Shown piece by piece: positions 14,061 through 24,350 of a DNA stretch of 64,000 bases (the stretch's first letter is position 1; every line of letters begins with the position of its first letter). Source of the DNA: Methylobacterium sp. (GTDB taxonomy: Bacteria; Pseudomonadota; Alphaproteobacteria; Rhizobiales; Beijerinckiaceae); the NCBI RefSeq assembly GCF_028290105.1, contig NZ_JAQGKL010000154.1, positions 1 to 64,000 on the forward strand, written 5' to 3'. The translations under genes were made by a program, and so were the position numbers. The notes under the pieces were generated by a model that was not told the origin of the DNA, did not search any database, and was given only the letters and a program-made list of their open reading frames with translations.

Positions 14061-16072
14061 CAGGCCAGGAGCCCGAGGCGGCGCAGGAAGCGGCCCTGCC
14101 CCTCGATGACGTGCGCCGCCGTTGCGAGGTCGCTCACCGCGCGGGCGAGGTGCAGGCGGGTCTCAGAGGCGGCGCCCGCACCAGCCGCCAGGAGCGCCTG
14201 CGCGGCCTCCCGCATCCGGGCGGCGTCCACGGCCTCGATCGCCGCGCGGGCACGCTCCGCCACGGCGCGAAGCGACGCGTCGTGGGTAAGACCACGCAGC
14301 TGCGCATGCGCGCGGGCGGCCGCCGATTCCATCCGGGCGAGGTCGAAGGCCCGGTCGAGGCTCGCCCGTCGCACGGCCGCGCTGCCCGAACTCCAGCGGG
14401 CGAATTGCAGGAGGCGGTCGCTGTTGAGGCTGGTGCGGGTGCTGGCGTCGCCGCCCTGGCCGGCGAGGGCCTCGACGAGGGCGCGGCGTGCGGAATCGAG
14501 GGCGAAGACACGGTGCCGGGCCGTGGAGATCGGCAGGATCGTCCGGACGGTGAAGAACAGGATCAGGGCCGCGACGATGACCAGGAAGGCGTTGGTGAGG
14601 AAGCCTTGCGGGTCGTAGCTCTGCGGGTTGGCGGGGGAGAGCAGCACGGGGAAGAACACCAGCAGGATGAAGCCGATGCCGAAGGTCGGCGGGTTGAGGC
14701 TGAGGAAGCAGGCGGCGAAGACCACGGGCGCCATGGCGATGGCGAGCAGCGGGAAGCCCTGCACCCCGCCGAGCGCCCCGAACAGCACGATTCCGGCGCA
14801 GAGTGCGGCGAGCGGCATGCCGATGAGCACGCCCTTGGCGAAGACGCGCGGATCGGGGGCGGTGGAGGACAGCGCGCAGGTGGCGGCCACCTGCACCAGG
14901 GCGAAGGAGGTCGCGGGCCAGCCGGTGGCGATCAGGAGCAGCGCGCTCAACCCGAAGGCGACGACGACCCGCATCGCCCCGCGCAGGGCCTCCGGCACGT
15001 CGCGGTGGGTCGGCAGGGGCACGTCGCGCAGGGGCCGTCCGCCGAGCGCCAGGGCGCGGTGGCCATCCTGCGCGAACAGGGCGGCGCGGGCGAAATCGAG
15101 GGCGCGCTGCAGGGCCAGGATCTCGTCGAGGGGCGCCTGCCCCGCATGCAGGGCCGCCGTCACGAGATCCGACAGGCGCAAGACCGCCTCGTCTGGATCA
15201 TCCTCCGGCTCGCACAGCCGGAGGCAGAGGCGGCGCGCCTCCGCCACGTCGGGGGAGGGCTCCGGCAGCCGCGCCATCGCCGCGGCCAGATGACGGGCGG
15301 CCGCCGCCATCACGTAGAGCGCCGCGATGGCGCTGCGGGCGCCGGCCGCACGGTCGGGCCCGTCGTCGAGTTCGCCCGCGATCGCGCTCGCGTCGGCCCG
15401 CATCGCGGCGATCTTCCGGATCAGCGCGGCGGCGCGCTCCGAGCCCGGGTCGCCTCGGGTCAGGGTCTCTCGGGCGAAGGCCTTCGTCTCCGCGATGGCG
15501 CCGCCGAGAGTGTCGCGCACGGTGCGCCAGATGCTCGGCGAGCCGAGGGCGTCGTTGATGAAGGTGATCGCCACGATGCCGAGGGTGATGGCCGCGACCC
15601 GGTCCACGGCGGCGTCGAAGGTGCTCTGCGGCGCATCGATATGCGCGATGGCGATGACCGCCACGGTGTAGCCCGAGAGCATGGCCCCGTAGGCGCGGGA
15701 ATCCTGCAGGAAATGGGCGGTGAAGACGCAGGCCCCCAGCCAGGTGGCGAAGCCGACGAGGAGCAGCACCCGGTCCTGCGCGAACAGCGCCATCAGCACG
15801 ATCGCCACGACGGCGCCCACGATGGTGCCGAGGAAGCGGTAGAGCGCCTTGGAGAGCGCCTGCCCGCGCGTGGGCTGGGCCAGGATGGCGACGCAGACCG
15901 CCGCCGAGGAGGCGCTCGACAATTGCAACCAGAAGGCCGCGTAGAGCGCCAGCGTCATGGCGAGCCAGATCCGGACGGCGAAGGCCCAGGCGGCGGGCTT
16001 CGGGATCACGCGCTCGGCGAACGCAAGCGCCCGGTCGTGCAGGGAGAGCCGGGCGTCCGCGCCGGCGCTCAC
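14060..16072 (-). CDS. FUSC family efflux protein (AaeB-like)
   Basis: About 670 aa membrane protein, LALYAAFWLQLSSASSAAVCVAILAQPTRGQALSKALYRFLGTIVGAVVAIVLMALFAQ; operon with DUF1656 and HlyD. Confidence 0.88.
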   Translation of the reverse strand: MSAGADARLSLHDRALAFAERVIPKPAAWAFAVRIWLAMTLALYAAFWLQLSSASSAAVCVAILAQPTRGQALSKALYRFLGTIVGAVVAIVLMALFAQDRVLLLVGFATWLGACVFTAHFLQDSRAYGAMLSGYTVAVIAIAHIDAPQSTFDAAVDRVAAITLGIVAITFINDALGSPSIWRTVRDTLGGAIAETKAFARETLTRGDPGSERAAALIRKIAAMRADASAIAGELDDGPDRAAGARSAIAALYVMAAAARHLAAAMARLPEPSPDVAEARRLCLRLCEPEDDPDEAVLRLSDLVTAALHAGQAPLDEILALQRALDFARAALFAQDGHRALALGGRPLRDVPLPTHRDVPEALRGAMRVVVAFGLSALLLIATGWPATSFALVQVAATCALSSTAPDPRVFAKGVLIGMPLAALCAGIVLFGALGGVQGFPLLAIAMAPVVFAACFLSLNPPTFGIGFILLVFFPVLLSPANPQSYDPQGFLTNAFLVIVAALILFFTVRTILPISTARHRVFALDSARRALVEALAGQGGDASTRTSLNSDRLLQFARWSSGSAAVRRASLDRAFDLARMESAAARAHAQLRGLTHDASLRAVAERARAAIEAVDAARMREAAQALLAAGAGAASETRLHLARAVSDLATAAHVIEGQGRFLRRLGLLA

Positions 16073-16506
16073 CCGAGCGTTTCCCGGGGCGTCGCCTCGC
16101 CGTGCCGCGCCGCGACCCGGGCCTGCCAGAGGCAGAGCAGGGGGGTGACGACGAGTTCGACGCCGAGGGCCGCCAGCATCAGGAAGGCTGGCAGGCCTGT
16201 CAGCGCGAGGCCGAGGAGGCGGGCAAGGCCGCCGAGCGCCACCACCAGGGTGAGGAAGCGGAACAGCGTGGTCTTGGCCTCGATCCCGGGCACGCAGGTC
16301 CAGAACAGGATGCCGATGCCCATATGCAGGCCGGAGAGGTAGCGGAAATGGCTGTCGGCGGAGACGTCGACGAGGCCGCTGCCGCCGAGCCCGTTCAGGC
16401 CGAACAGCACGCCGTAGAGGCCGGAGGCCACCGGAACCAGGGCCACAAGAGCCACCGTGCGCTGCAGCGCCTTCCGTTCCCGCATCGTCGTGCCCGTTGG
16501 AGACAA
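16069..16506 (-). CDS. DUF4345-like membrane protein
   Basis: Four hydrophobic segments, SADSHFRYLSGLHMGIGILFWTCVPGIEAKTTLFR; overlaps the FUSC start by 4 nt. Confidence 0.7.
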   Translation of the reverse strand: MSPTGTTMRERKALQRTVALVALVPVASGLYGVLFGLNGLGGSGLVDVSADSHFRYLSGLHMGIGILFWTCVPGIEAKTTLFRFLTLVVALGGLARLLGLALTGLPAFLMLAALGVELVVTPLLCLWQARVAARHGEATPRETLG

Positions 16507-16588
16507 GTCCTGACCGGATCGGCAACCGGTGCGGTCAGGCTTACGTTCCTTGTGCGCACGCGAAAGGCCGCGTGCGGCGCGGGGTGGC

Positions 16589-16882
16589 TCACGCCTTGAT
16601 CTGCTTCAGGCGCTTCACGCACTTGCTGAAATATTGCGGCCATTTCGGACCCTGCGCGGCCTTGTCGGAGACCGAGAGGGCGCGCCACTCGGCGCCGCAC
16701 TTCTTCTGGCGCTCGCGGGCCGCGCTCTGGCCGACGCTGGGCTCCTTCGCCTCCTTGGGGGCGATCGCGGCCTGCGCCAGCGCACCGCCGCTGACGACGG
16801 GACTCGTCAGAACGAGGGGGCTTGCCAGAAGCAGCAGGGCCGCGAACAAAGCATGGGTGCGGCGCGAACGGAACGACAGCAT
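16589..16882 (-). CDS. Small exported protein, PsiF-like
   Basis: Signal peptide then AARERQKKCGAEWRALSVSDKAAQGPKWPQYFSKCVKRLKQ; two-Cys PsiF-like pattern. Confidence 0.55.
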   Translation of the reverse strand: MLSFRSRRTHALFAALLLLASPLVLTSPVVSGGALAQAAIAPKEAKEPSVGQSAARERQKKCGAEWRALSVSDKAAQGPKWPQYFSKCVKRLKQIKA

Positions 16883-17088
16883 GACGACCCCCGGGATCTG
16901 TGGGCGCCGCCGTGCGGCGGGCCGGCCGCATCACAGCCACAACCCTGGGCGAGGGCAAGCGCCATTCGCACGTGTCCCGGCGCGATCCACCGCTCGCGCC
17001 GATGGCACGCAGTCTGCAACCTTCCACGCGCGTCCCGGATTGTTTCGGCGAGGCGATTGGGCCTGAACTGGGCTGGATCGAGAACCGC

Positions 17089-17724
17089 ATGGCACACGCT
17101 TCGGGAAAACCCATCGACGTGCACACCTGGAGCACGCCGAACGGCTGGAAGATCCCGATCATGCTGGAGGAGTGCGGCCTGCCTTACCGAGTGGTGCCGG
17201 TGAATATCGGTCGGGGCGACCAGATGGCGCCGGACTTCCTGGCACTCTCGCCGAACAACAAGATCCCCGCCATCGTCGACCCGGACGGACCGGGGGGCGA
17301 GCCCATCACGGTGTTCGAATCGGGCGCGATCCTGCAATATCTCGGGCGTAAGACCGGCTGCCTCTACCCCGCCGACGAGCGGGCGCGGGTGGCGGTGGAC
17401 GAATGGCTGTTCTGGCAGGTGGCGGGCTTCGGGCCGATGCTCGGCCAGGCGCACCACTTCCGGATCTACGCGCAGGAGAAGATCCCCTACGCCATCGAGC
17501 GCTTCACGACGGAAGCCCAGCGCCTCTACGGCGTGCTCGAGGGGCGCCTCGCGGGACGGGACTACGTGGCGGGCGATTTCTCCATCGCCGACATCGCGAT
17601 CCTGCCCTGGGCCAAGTACCACGAGAAGCAGAACATCGATCTGGCGACCCTGCCCAACGTGCGGGCCTGGCTCGATCGCGTGATGGCGCGGCCAGCCGTC
17701 AAACGCGGCTTCGCGGCGGTCTGA
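17089..17724 (+). CDS. Glutathione S-transferase family protein (YfcG/YghU-like)
   Basis: IDVHTWSTPNGWKIPIMLEECGLPYRVVPVNIGRGDQMAPDFLALSPNNKIPAIVDPDG, VFESGAILQYLGRK. Confidence 0.92.
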   Translation: MAHASGKPIDVHTWSTPNGWKIPIMLEECGLPYRVVPVNIGRGDQMAPDFLALSPNNKIPAIVDPDGPGGEPITVFESGAILQYLGRKTGCLYPADERARVAVDEWLFWQVAGFGPMLGQAHHFRIYAQEKIPYAIERFTTEAQRLYGVLEGRLAGRDYVAGDFSIADIAILPWAKYHEKQNIDLATLPNVRAWLDRVMARPAVKRGFAAV

Positions 17725-17749
17725 GGGACCGCCGCGTAACGGGGCTCGC

Positions 17750-18280
17750 CTACTCGGTGGGAGCGGCCTTGGCGGGGGACGCCTTAGCGGCCTTCGGCGC
17801 CACCTTCGGGGCCGGCTCGGGCTGGGCTGCGGCCTGCTGATTCACGTCCGGCACGCGGGTCCAGGTCTGGGAGCCGCACAGCACCTTGAGCAGGCAGCCG
17901 GAGACCGACAGCTCTGAGCCGCTCTCGCGCTCGAGGCTGACCTGGTACATCTTGCCCTCGTCGGCGTTGTAGATCTCGCCGGAGAACTTCGCCTCCTCGG
18001 GCTTGAGGTTGTCGAGGAGGGTGAGGCCGAGCACCGGGCGGCTGCGCTTCTTCGGGTCGGGATTCTTGATGTCCGTGCGCGGAGTCCCGTCCTCGTTGGT
18101 CGCGGACTTGGCCCAGACAACCTTGCCGCAGATGTTGGCGGCGGCCGGGCCGCAACGGTCGATGCGGACCTTGGCGCGGCCGTCGCCCGTCAGCCAGGTG
18201 CCCGTCGGGTCCTGGGCCGGTGCGGCGGAGGCGGGAACGAGTCCGGCGAGGATGAGGGCGGCGGGGAGGGCGACGCGCAT
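17750..18280 (-). CDS. DUF2147 domain secreted protein
   Basis: Signal peptide, DPTGTWLTGDGRAKVRIDRCGPAAANICGKVVW, GEIYNADEGKMYQVSL, SGCLLKVLCGSQTWTRV. Confidence 0.85.
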   Translation of the reverse strand: MRVALPAALILAGLVPASAAPAQDPTGTWLTGDGRAKVRIDRCGPAAANICGKVVWAKSATNEDGTPRTDIKNPDPKKRSRPVLGLTLLDNLKPEEAKFSGEIYNADEGKMYQVSLERESGSELSVSGCLLKVLCGSQTWTRVPDVNQQAAAQPEPAPKVAPKAAKASPAKAAPTE

Positions 18281-18519
18281 GTCCTGGTCTCCTGAGGCGT
18301 GGTGGGGGCAGGGAAGTCGGCCCGGGGGCCGTGGTCGTCTGGCCACAGGAGGCGTCCGCATTCAGGCGAATTTCCGGCGCTGTTGCGCCAAAGCCATGAC
18401 CGTCCGGAATCGTCCACCGTCCCCAGGGGATTCCGGCTCGGGTTGAGGGTGGGGAGCCCGCCCGCTATAAGCCCGGCGCCGAAGCCATTTTCGGCTGAGC
18501 GATCACAACCGGACGGACC

Positions 18520-18942
18520 ATGGCCACCGAGCGCACCTTCTCCATTCTCAAGCCCGACGCGACGAAGCGGAACCTGACCGGCGCGGTCAATGCCGTGATC
18601 GAGAAGGCGGGCCTGCGCATCGTCGGCCAGCGCCGCATCCAGATGAGCCGCGCCCAGGCCGAGACGTTCTACGAGATCCACAAGGAGCGCCCGTTCTTCG
18701 GCGAGCTCGTGGAGTTCATGACCTCCGGCCCCGTCGTGGTGCAGGTCCTCGAGGGCGAGAACGCCGTCGCGAAGTACCGTGAGGTGATGGGCGCCACCAA
18801 CCCAGCCAACGCCGACGCGGGCACCATCCGCAAGACCTTCTCGGAATCGGTCGGCGAGAACACCGACCACGGATCGGACAGCCTCGAGAACGCCAAGGCC
18901 GAGATCGCCCAGTTCTTTCAGGATTCCGACATCGTCGGCTGA
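18520..18942 (+). CDS. ndk: Nucleoside-diphosphate kinase
   Basis: [85 protein letters not shown]. Confidence 0.98.
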   Translation: MATERTFSILKPDATKRNLTGAVNAVIEKAGLRIVGQRRIQMSRAQAETFYEIHKERPFFGELVEFMTSGPVVVQVLEGENAVAKYREVMGATNPANADAGTIRKTFSESVGENTDHGSDSLENAKAEIAQFFQDSDIVG

Positions 18943-19080
18943 TCGCCGTCTCGTGCGCCGCGGCTCCCATCCGGGGCGGCGGCGTTTGGGGGCCAGTGTG
19001 GCCCCGGCGCCCTTGCGCGGGCGCGACGCCCCCGTGAAACCGGTTCGTTCCCGAATCGCTTTCACGGACCTATCATTCCC

Positions 19081-19458
19081 ATGCGCCTCATCGCCCCGCG
19101 CACCGGCCGGCTCCTGCTCGCCGCCGGCCTGCTCTCGCTCGTCGCCGCCTGCAACGCCAACAATCCCGGCCCGACCGCGTCGCTCGCCGGCTACACGCCC
19201 GACCCGGCGCTGAAGACCGCCTCCACCGGCAACCTCACGGGCCGCGTACGCCACGCCTGCACCGTGACCCAGGGCCGCCTGCAGAACGTCTCCGAGGTGT
19301 CGCTGGCCCGTCCCTGCGGCTGCTACGCCAACCGCACGCTCGCCAGCCTCGACAAGGGCGAGCTCGATGCCTACCGCACCAGCGGCTACTTCAACGACAC
19401 GGCCCGCGCCAAGGCGCTCTCGGCCCTCGACAGCTGCCAGTTGCCGCGCCCGGCCTGA
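19081..19458 (+). CDS. Putative lipoprotein with Cys-rich domain
   Basis: Signal peptide with lipobox-like LVAAC; conserved-looking HACTVTQG...LARPCGCYANRTLASLDKGEL...LDSC. Confidence 0.65.
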   Translation: MRLIAPRTGRLLLAAGLLSLVAACNANNPGPTASLAGYTPDPALKTASTGNLTGRVRHACTVTQGRLQNVSEVSLARPCGCYANRTLASLDKGELDAYRTSGYFNDTARAKALSALDSCQLPRPA

Positions 19459-19483
19459 GCACCTTCGGGGAGGTCCCGGGCCC

Positions 19484-20653
19484 TCAGGCCCGGGGCTCCA
19501 CCGCCTCGGCGCCTTGCGTGAATTCCCGCCAGAGCAGGATCAGCGCCGCCATCACCGCCGGGCCGAGGAACAGGCCGAGCAGCCCGAAGCTCTCGACGCC
19601 GCCGAGGATGCCGAGCAGCACCCAGAGGAAGGGCAGGCGGGTCGTGCCGCCGATCAGCGCCGGACGCACGAAGTGGTCCGCGATGAAGGTGACGACGAAG
19701 CCCGAGACCACCACGACGATGGCCGGAACCACCGTCCCGTTGGCGAGCAGGATCAGGGCCGCGATCCCGAAGACCAGCGGCGCCCCGAACGGGATCATCG
19801 CCGCCACCGCCGTCAGCGCCCCGAGCAGCACGGGATGCGGCACGCCGGCGAAGTAATAGACGATCCCGAGCAGAACGCCCTCGCCGAGCCCCACCAGGAC
19901 GAGGCCGTCCACGGTGCCGTGGACCGAGGCCACCATCTGGCGCGCCACGCGCTCGCCGCGCGGGCCGAACAGCTTGGCGCTCGCGGTCAGCACCTGCGCG
20001 GCCACCGCGCGCCCGTCCCGGAACAGGAAGAACAGGGCGACGAGGCTGAAACCGAACAGCACCGCCCGGCGCACGATCTGCGCCCCGAGGCTGCGCGTCA
20101 CGCCGATCACCGAGGAATTGTCGAGGCGGTGGAGCAGCTCCGAGCCGGCGGCCGGATGACTCAGGTTTTCCGCCCACCAGCTTTGCGCCGGCGCCGCGCC
20201 GAAGGGGAGCCGGGCCAGGAGGTCGGGCACCGGGATGCCGGTCTTCTCGAAGGAGCGGGCCCAGGCCATCACGTCGTGGGCCTCGCGCGCCGCCTGGATG
20301 GCGAGGACCACGAGGGGGAGCAGGAACACCAGCGCCACCGCCGCCGTGAACAGGGCCGGCAGGGCGATGTTGTGCCCGCCCGGCGGCCAGCGCCGCTCGG
20401 CCCGGGCGTAGAGCGGCCCCAGGGCGATGGCCAGGATCACCGCCCAGACCAGGGCCGGAATGAACGGGTGCAGCACCCAGAGGCCGAGGGCCGAGAGCGC
20501 CAGAACCAGCGCGATGCGGGCCACGCCCTGCGCCTGTCCCGACAGGGGGTGCGGGCCCGCACGCGGCGGCCCGCCGGGCTCGGTCGCGATCGATCGGGAA
20601 TCGGGCGACCCGAGCGCCTCCGGACGGCGTTCGGCTTGGGGAAGGTTTGCCAT
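19484..20653 (-). CDS. AI-2E family transporter (PerM-like)
   Basis: Multiple [73 protein letters not shown]. Confidence 0.88.
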   Translation of the reverse strand: MANLPQAERRPEALGSPDSRSIATEPGGPPRAGPHPLSGQAQGVARIALVLALSALGLWVLHPFIPALVWAVILAIALGPLYARAERRWPPGGHNIALPALFTAAVALVFLLPLVVLAIQAAREAHDVMAWARSFEKTGIPVPDLLARLPFGAAPAQSWWAENLSHPAAGSELLHRLDNSSVIGVTRSLGAQIVRRAVLFGFSLVALFFLFRDGRAVAAQVLTASAKLFGPRGERVARQMVASVHGTVDGLVLVGLGEGVLLGIVYYFAGVPHPVLLGALTAVAAMIPFGAPLVFGIAALILLANGTVVPAIVVVVSGFVVTFIADHFVRPALIGGTTRLPFLWVLLGILGGVESFGLLGLFLGPAVMAALILLWREFTQGAEAVEPRA

Positions 20654-20960
20654 CGTCTCAACTGACCTCGTGCGGAGCGGCCGCCCGCGCGGCCTCCACG
20701 TCTGTGCGCTGCATCTAGTCCGCCGCGGCGGAATCGGAATGGTCGCGTCCCGCCATTCTAAGCCGCCCGGGTGGCCAAGGTTGCCCGTGCTACCCCCCTC
20801 GTGTAAGGGACCGCCTTCACTGTCCAGGGCTGCGCAGACGCCGGCCCACCGGGCATGCTGCGCGACCGGGGGGCACCGGGCATCATGCGCCGGACCGTTC
20901 CGGCTCGGCGTCGGCTTCGCGCCGGTTCCGGCGGGATACCCAGTTACACGGCGAGAACGC

Positions 20961-21263
20961 ATGTCCGAGCAGACCCACACCGCCACCTTCGACCGCGTCG
21001 CGGACATCATCGCCGACACCGCCGACATCCCGCGCGACACGATCACCCCCGAGAGCCACGCCATCGACGATCTCGGGATCGATTCGCTCGCTTTCCTCGA
21101 CATCGCCTTCGCGGTGGACAAGGCCTTCGGCATCAAGCTTCCTCTCGAGCGTTGGACCCAGGAGGTCAACGAGGGCAAGGTGCCGGCCGAGGAGTACTTC
21201 GTCCTGAAGAACCTCTGCGCGCGCATCGACGCGCTGGTGGCCGAGAAGGCCGCCAAAGCCTGA
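20961..21263 (+). CDS. acpXL: Acyl carrier protein AcpXL (very-long-chain acyl lipid A)
   Basis: Phosphopantetheine motif [15 protein letters not shown]; followed by fabZ/fabF/fabF/fabG/adh/lpxXL-like genes as in rhizobial acpXL clusters. Confidence 0.88.
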   Translation: MSEQTHTATFDRVADIIADTADIPRDTITPESHAIDDLGIDSLAFLDIAFAVDKAFGIKLPLERWTQEVNEGKVPAEEYFVLKNLCARIDALVAEKAAKA

Positions 21264-21342
21264 TCCGCGAGGCTTGAGCCGGGCCGCAATGATCCGGCGC
21301 GGCTTCGTCGAAAAACCCGCCCGCCCGGGACCGTAGGACGCC

Positions 21343-21843
21343 ATGCGCCTCGAATATTTCGAGATGATCGATACCGTGACCCGGTTCGACCGCGAGGCGG
21401 GCCGGATCGAGGCCTTGGCCCGCGTGCCGATGGAGAGCCCCGTCTTCGAGGGGCACTTCCCCGAGCACCCCCTGGTGCCGGGCGTGCTGCTGACCGAGAC
21501 CATGGCGCAGGCCTCGGGCTACCTCGTGCTGGCCCATCTGGGCTTTCGCCAGATGCCGTTCCTGATGGGCGTCGACAAGGCGCGCTTCCGCTCGTTCGTC
21601 GGGCCCGGCGCCGAACTCCACATCGAGGCGAGCCTGGAGCATGACGGCTCCGGCTACGCGGTGACCAAGGCGGCCATCCGCCACGACGGCAAGCCCCTCG
21701 CCAATGCCGAGCTGCGCTTCCGCACCATGCCCTTCCCCGCCGGCCTCGACGCGCCGATGCGCGAGCGGGCTCGCAGGATCGGCCTGTTCGATCTCGCGGG
21801 CGAGCCCGCCGCCGTCGAGCCAGGGGCCGGGACGCCGTCATGA
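21343..21843 (+). CDS. 3-hydroxyacyl-ACP dehydratase (FabZ-like, XL cluster)
   Basis: VFEGHFPEHPLVPGVLLTETMAQASGYLVLAHL hot-dog fold active-site motif. Confidence 0.88.
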   Translation: MRLEYFEMIDTVTRFDREAGRIEALARVPMESPVFEGHFPEHPLVPGVLLTETMAQASGYLVLAHLGFRQMPFLMGVDKARFRSFVGPGAELHIEASLEHDGSGYAVTKAAIRHDGKPLANAELRFRTMPFPAGLDAPMRERARRIGLFDLAGEPAAVEPGAGTPS

Positions 21844-21867
21844 ATATCTCGCCATGAACATCTCTCT

Positions 21868-23007
21868 ATGAGCACCCTGCGCGACGTCGTCGTCACCGGC
21901 ATCGGCCTCGTCTCCTGCGCGGGCGAGGGGGTCGCCGCGCATCTGGCGGCCCTCGGTGCGGGCGCCCCGGCCCGCACCGACACGGAAAGCTTCGCGCCCT
22001 ACACCGTTCATCCGGTGGCACCGCTGGCGCTGGACGGGCAGATCCCGAAAAAGTCCGACCAGCGCCAGATGGAGCCCTGGCAGCGGCTGGGCGTCTATGC
22101 CGCCGGGCTCGCCCTCGATTCCGCCGGGGTGAAGGCGGATGCAGACCTGAAAGGCCGCATGCACCTCGTGGTGGCCTGCGGCGGCGGCGAGCGCGACACG
22201 GGCGTCGACGGCGCGATCCTCACGGGCCTGCGCGAGGCGGCCGATCCGGGCGCCTACCTCAACGAGCACTTGCTGAACGACCTGCGCCCGACGCTGTTCC
22301 TGGCCCAGCTCTCGAACCTGCTCGCGGGCAACATCGGCATCGTCCACGGGGTCACGGGAGCCTCGCGCACCTTCATGGGCGAAGAGGCCTCCGGCACCGA
22401 CGCCCTGCGCATCGCCCAGGCTCGGATCGCCTCGGGGCAGGTCGATTGCATGCTGGTGGGCGGCTCCTACAGCGCCGAGCGGCCCGACGTGATGGTGATC
22501 CACGAGATGGGCGGCTACCTGCGCGCCCGCGACTTTCGCCCCGTCTTCGAGCGGGGCGAACCGGGCGAGGCGGGCTTCATCCTGGGCAGCGCCGCCGCCT
22601 TCCTGGTGCTGGAAGCATCCGAGCACGCCACGGCCCGCGGCGCGCGGGCGCTGGCCCGCCTCGGGCCCGTGGCGAGCGACCTTACCCGGCGCCGCCCCGG
22701 CAGCACCGAGGCGAGCCTGAGCGCCCTCTGGGCGACGACGGGGCTCGAGGCACCGGACGCGGTGATCTCCGCCGCCACCGGCGTCCAGCCGGTCACGGTG
22801 GAGGAGGGCGCGGCCCTGGCGCGCCTCGCCCCCGGCGCCGCGGTGACGGCGCTCGGCGACGTCACCGGCCATACGCTGGAGACGGCCGCACCGCTCGGCG
22901 CCGCGCTCGCCGCGGCCCTGGTCTCCGAGAGGGGGCTGGGCGAGGTGGCGATCACGGTGGTGGGCCACCGGCGCGGCGAGGGCGTGATTCGGGTGATGGC
23001 GGCCTGA
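21868..23007 (+). CDS. Beta-ketoacyl-ACP synthase-like protein lacking the catalytic Cys (chain-length-factor-like)
   Basis: Ketosynthase-like translation. Alignment by eye with the neighbouring 23067-24350 product gives EASG in place of CSSG and SAATGVQP in place of NAHGTSTP; VTGHTLETA retains one His. Confidence 0.8.
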   Translation: MSTLRDVVVTGIGLVSCAGEGVAAHLAALGAGAPARTDTESFAPYTVHPVAPLALDGQIPKKSDQRQMEPWQRLGVYAAGLALDSAGVKADADLKGRMHLVVACGGGERDTGVDGAILTGLREAADPGAYLNEHLLNDLRPTLFLAQLSNLLAGNIGIVHGVTGASRTFMGEEASGTDALRIAQARIASGQVDCMLVGGSYSAERPDVMVIHEMGGYLRARDFRPVFERGEPGEAGFILGSAAAFLVLEASEHATARGARALARLGPVASDLTRRRPGSTEASLSALWATTGLEAPDAVISAATGVQPVTVEEGAALARLAPGAAVTALGDVTGHTLETAAPLGAALAAALVSERGLGEVAITVVGHRRGEGVIRVMAA

Positions 23008-23066
23008 CCGCGCGGCGCCTGCCCCGGGCACGGGTGGCTTCCAGGAAAACGGTGTAGAACGGCGCG

Positions 23067-24350
23067 ATGACGAACCGATCCCTCCGCGACGCGAAAGGCC
23101 GCCCCCTGGTGGCGGTGACGGGCCTCGGCATCGTCACCTCCCTCGGGCAGGGCCAGGCCGACAACTGGGCCGCCCTCACGGCGGGCCGCTCGGGCATCCA
23201 CGCGATCAAGCGCTTCCCCACGGAAGGCCTGCGCACCCGCATCGCCGGCACCGTGGACTTCCTCGACACCGATCCGCTGGTGGCACCCGCCCTGTCGCAG
23301 CGCTTCGCCGAGGAGGCCGCCGGCGAGGCGATCGCACAAGCCGGAATCGGCCGGCCGGGGGATTTTCCCGGCGCGCTGTTCATCGCGGTGCCCCCTGTGG
23401 AGATCGAGTGGCCGCAGCGCCAGGCATTGGCCGAGGCCTCCGGCCAGAACGGGCCGATCACCTACACCGACCTGCAGCGCGCCGCCGCGAGCCGGCGCTT
23501 CGATTCCTGGCACGACCTCTTCATCTTCGGCACCGTGGCCGACCACATCGCCGAACGTTTCGGCACCAAGGGCTCGCCGATCTCGCTCTCCACCGCCTGC
23601 TCGTCGGGGGCCACCGCGATCCAGCTCGGCGTCGAGGCGATCCGGCGCGGCGAGGTGAGCGCCGCCCTCTGCATCGGCACCGACGGCTCGGTGAACCCGG
23701 AATCCCTGATCCGCTTCTCGCTGCTCTCCGCCCTCTCGACCCAGAACGATCCGCCTGAGGGCGCGTCAAAACCCTTCTCGAAGAACCGCGACGGCTTCGT
23801 CATGGGCGAGGGCGCCGGCGCCCTGGTGCTGGAGGACGCGGACGCCGCGCGGGCGCGGGGGGCGACGATCCTCGGCTACGTCCTCGGCTGCGGCGAGAAG
23901 GGCGACGGCTTCCACCGCACCCGGTCGAGCCCCGACGGGGCCCCCGGCATCGCGGCGATCCGCGCGGCCCTCGACGATGCCGGCACCGCGCCCGATTCCA
24001 TCGACACAGTGAACGCCCACGGCACCTCGACGCCGGAGAACGACAAGATGGAGGCGATGAGCTGCGCGGCCGTGTTCGGCGATCGCATCCGCACCCTGCC
24101 GGTCTCGTCCAACAAGTCGATGATCGGGCACACGCTCACGGCGGCCGGCGCGGTCGAGGCGGTGATCTCGCTCCTCACCCTCGCGCATGGGCGCATCCCG
24201 CCCACGATCAACTACGCGGTGCCCGACCCCGCCATCCCCCTCGACATCGTGGCGCAGGCCCGCGACGTGCCCGTGCGCCGGGTGCTGTCGAACTCCTTCG
24301 GCTTTGGCGGCCAGAACACCTGCCTCGTGCTGGCGGACGAGCCCGCATGA
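23067..24350 (+). CDS. Beta-ketoacyl-ACP synthase II (FabF-like, XL cluster)
   Basis: Complete Cys-His-His: STACSSGA, NAHGTSTPEND, NKSMIGHTLTAAGAVE. Confidence 0.92.
   Translation: MTNRSLRDAKGRPLVAVTGLGIVTSLGQGQADNWAALTAGRSGIHAIKRFPTEGLRTRIAGTVDFLDTDPLVAPALSQRFAEEAAGEAIAQAGIGRPGDFPGALFIAVPPVEIEWPQRQALAEASGQNGPITYTDLQRAAASRRFDSWHDLFIFGTVADHIAERFGTKGSPISLSTACSSGATAIQLGVEAIRRGEVSAALCIGTDGSVNPESLIRFSLLSALSTQNDPPEGASKPFSKNRDGFVMGEGAGALVLEDADAARARGATILGYVLGCGEKGDGFHRTRSSPDGAPGIAAIRAALDDAGTAPDSIDTVNAHGTSTPENDKMEAMSCAAVFGDRIRTLPVSSNKSMIGHTLTAAGAVEAVISLLTLAHGRIPPTINYAVPDPAIPLDIVAQARDVPVRRVLSNSFGFGGQNTCLVLADEPA

Noticed and set aside
12801-16342. Long plus-strand ORFs (605 and 840 aa) across the efflux operon
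   Set aside because: Translations are low-complexity Arg/Gly/Glu; the opposite strand encodes recognisable HlyD, DUF1656, FUSC and DUF4345 proteins.
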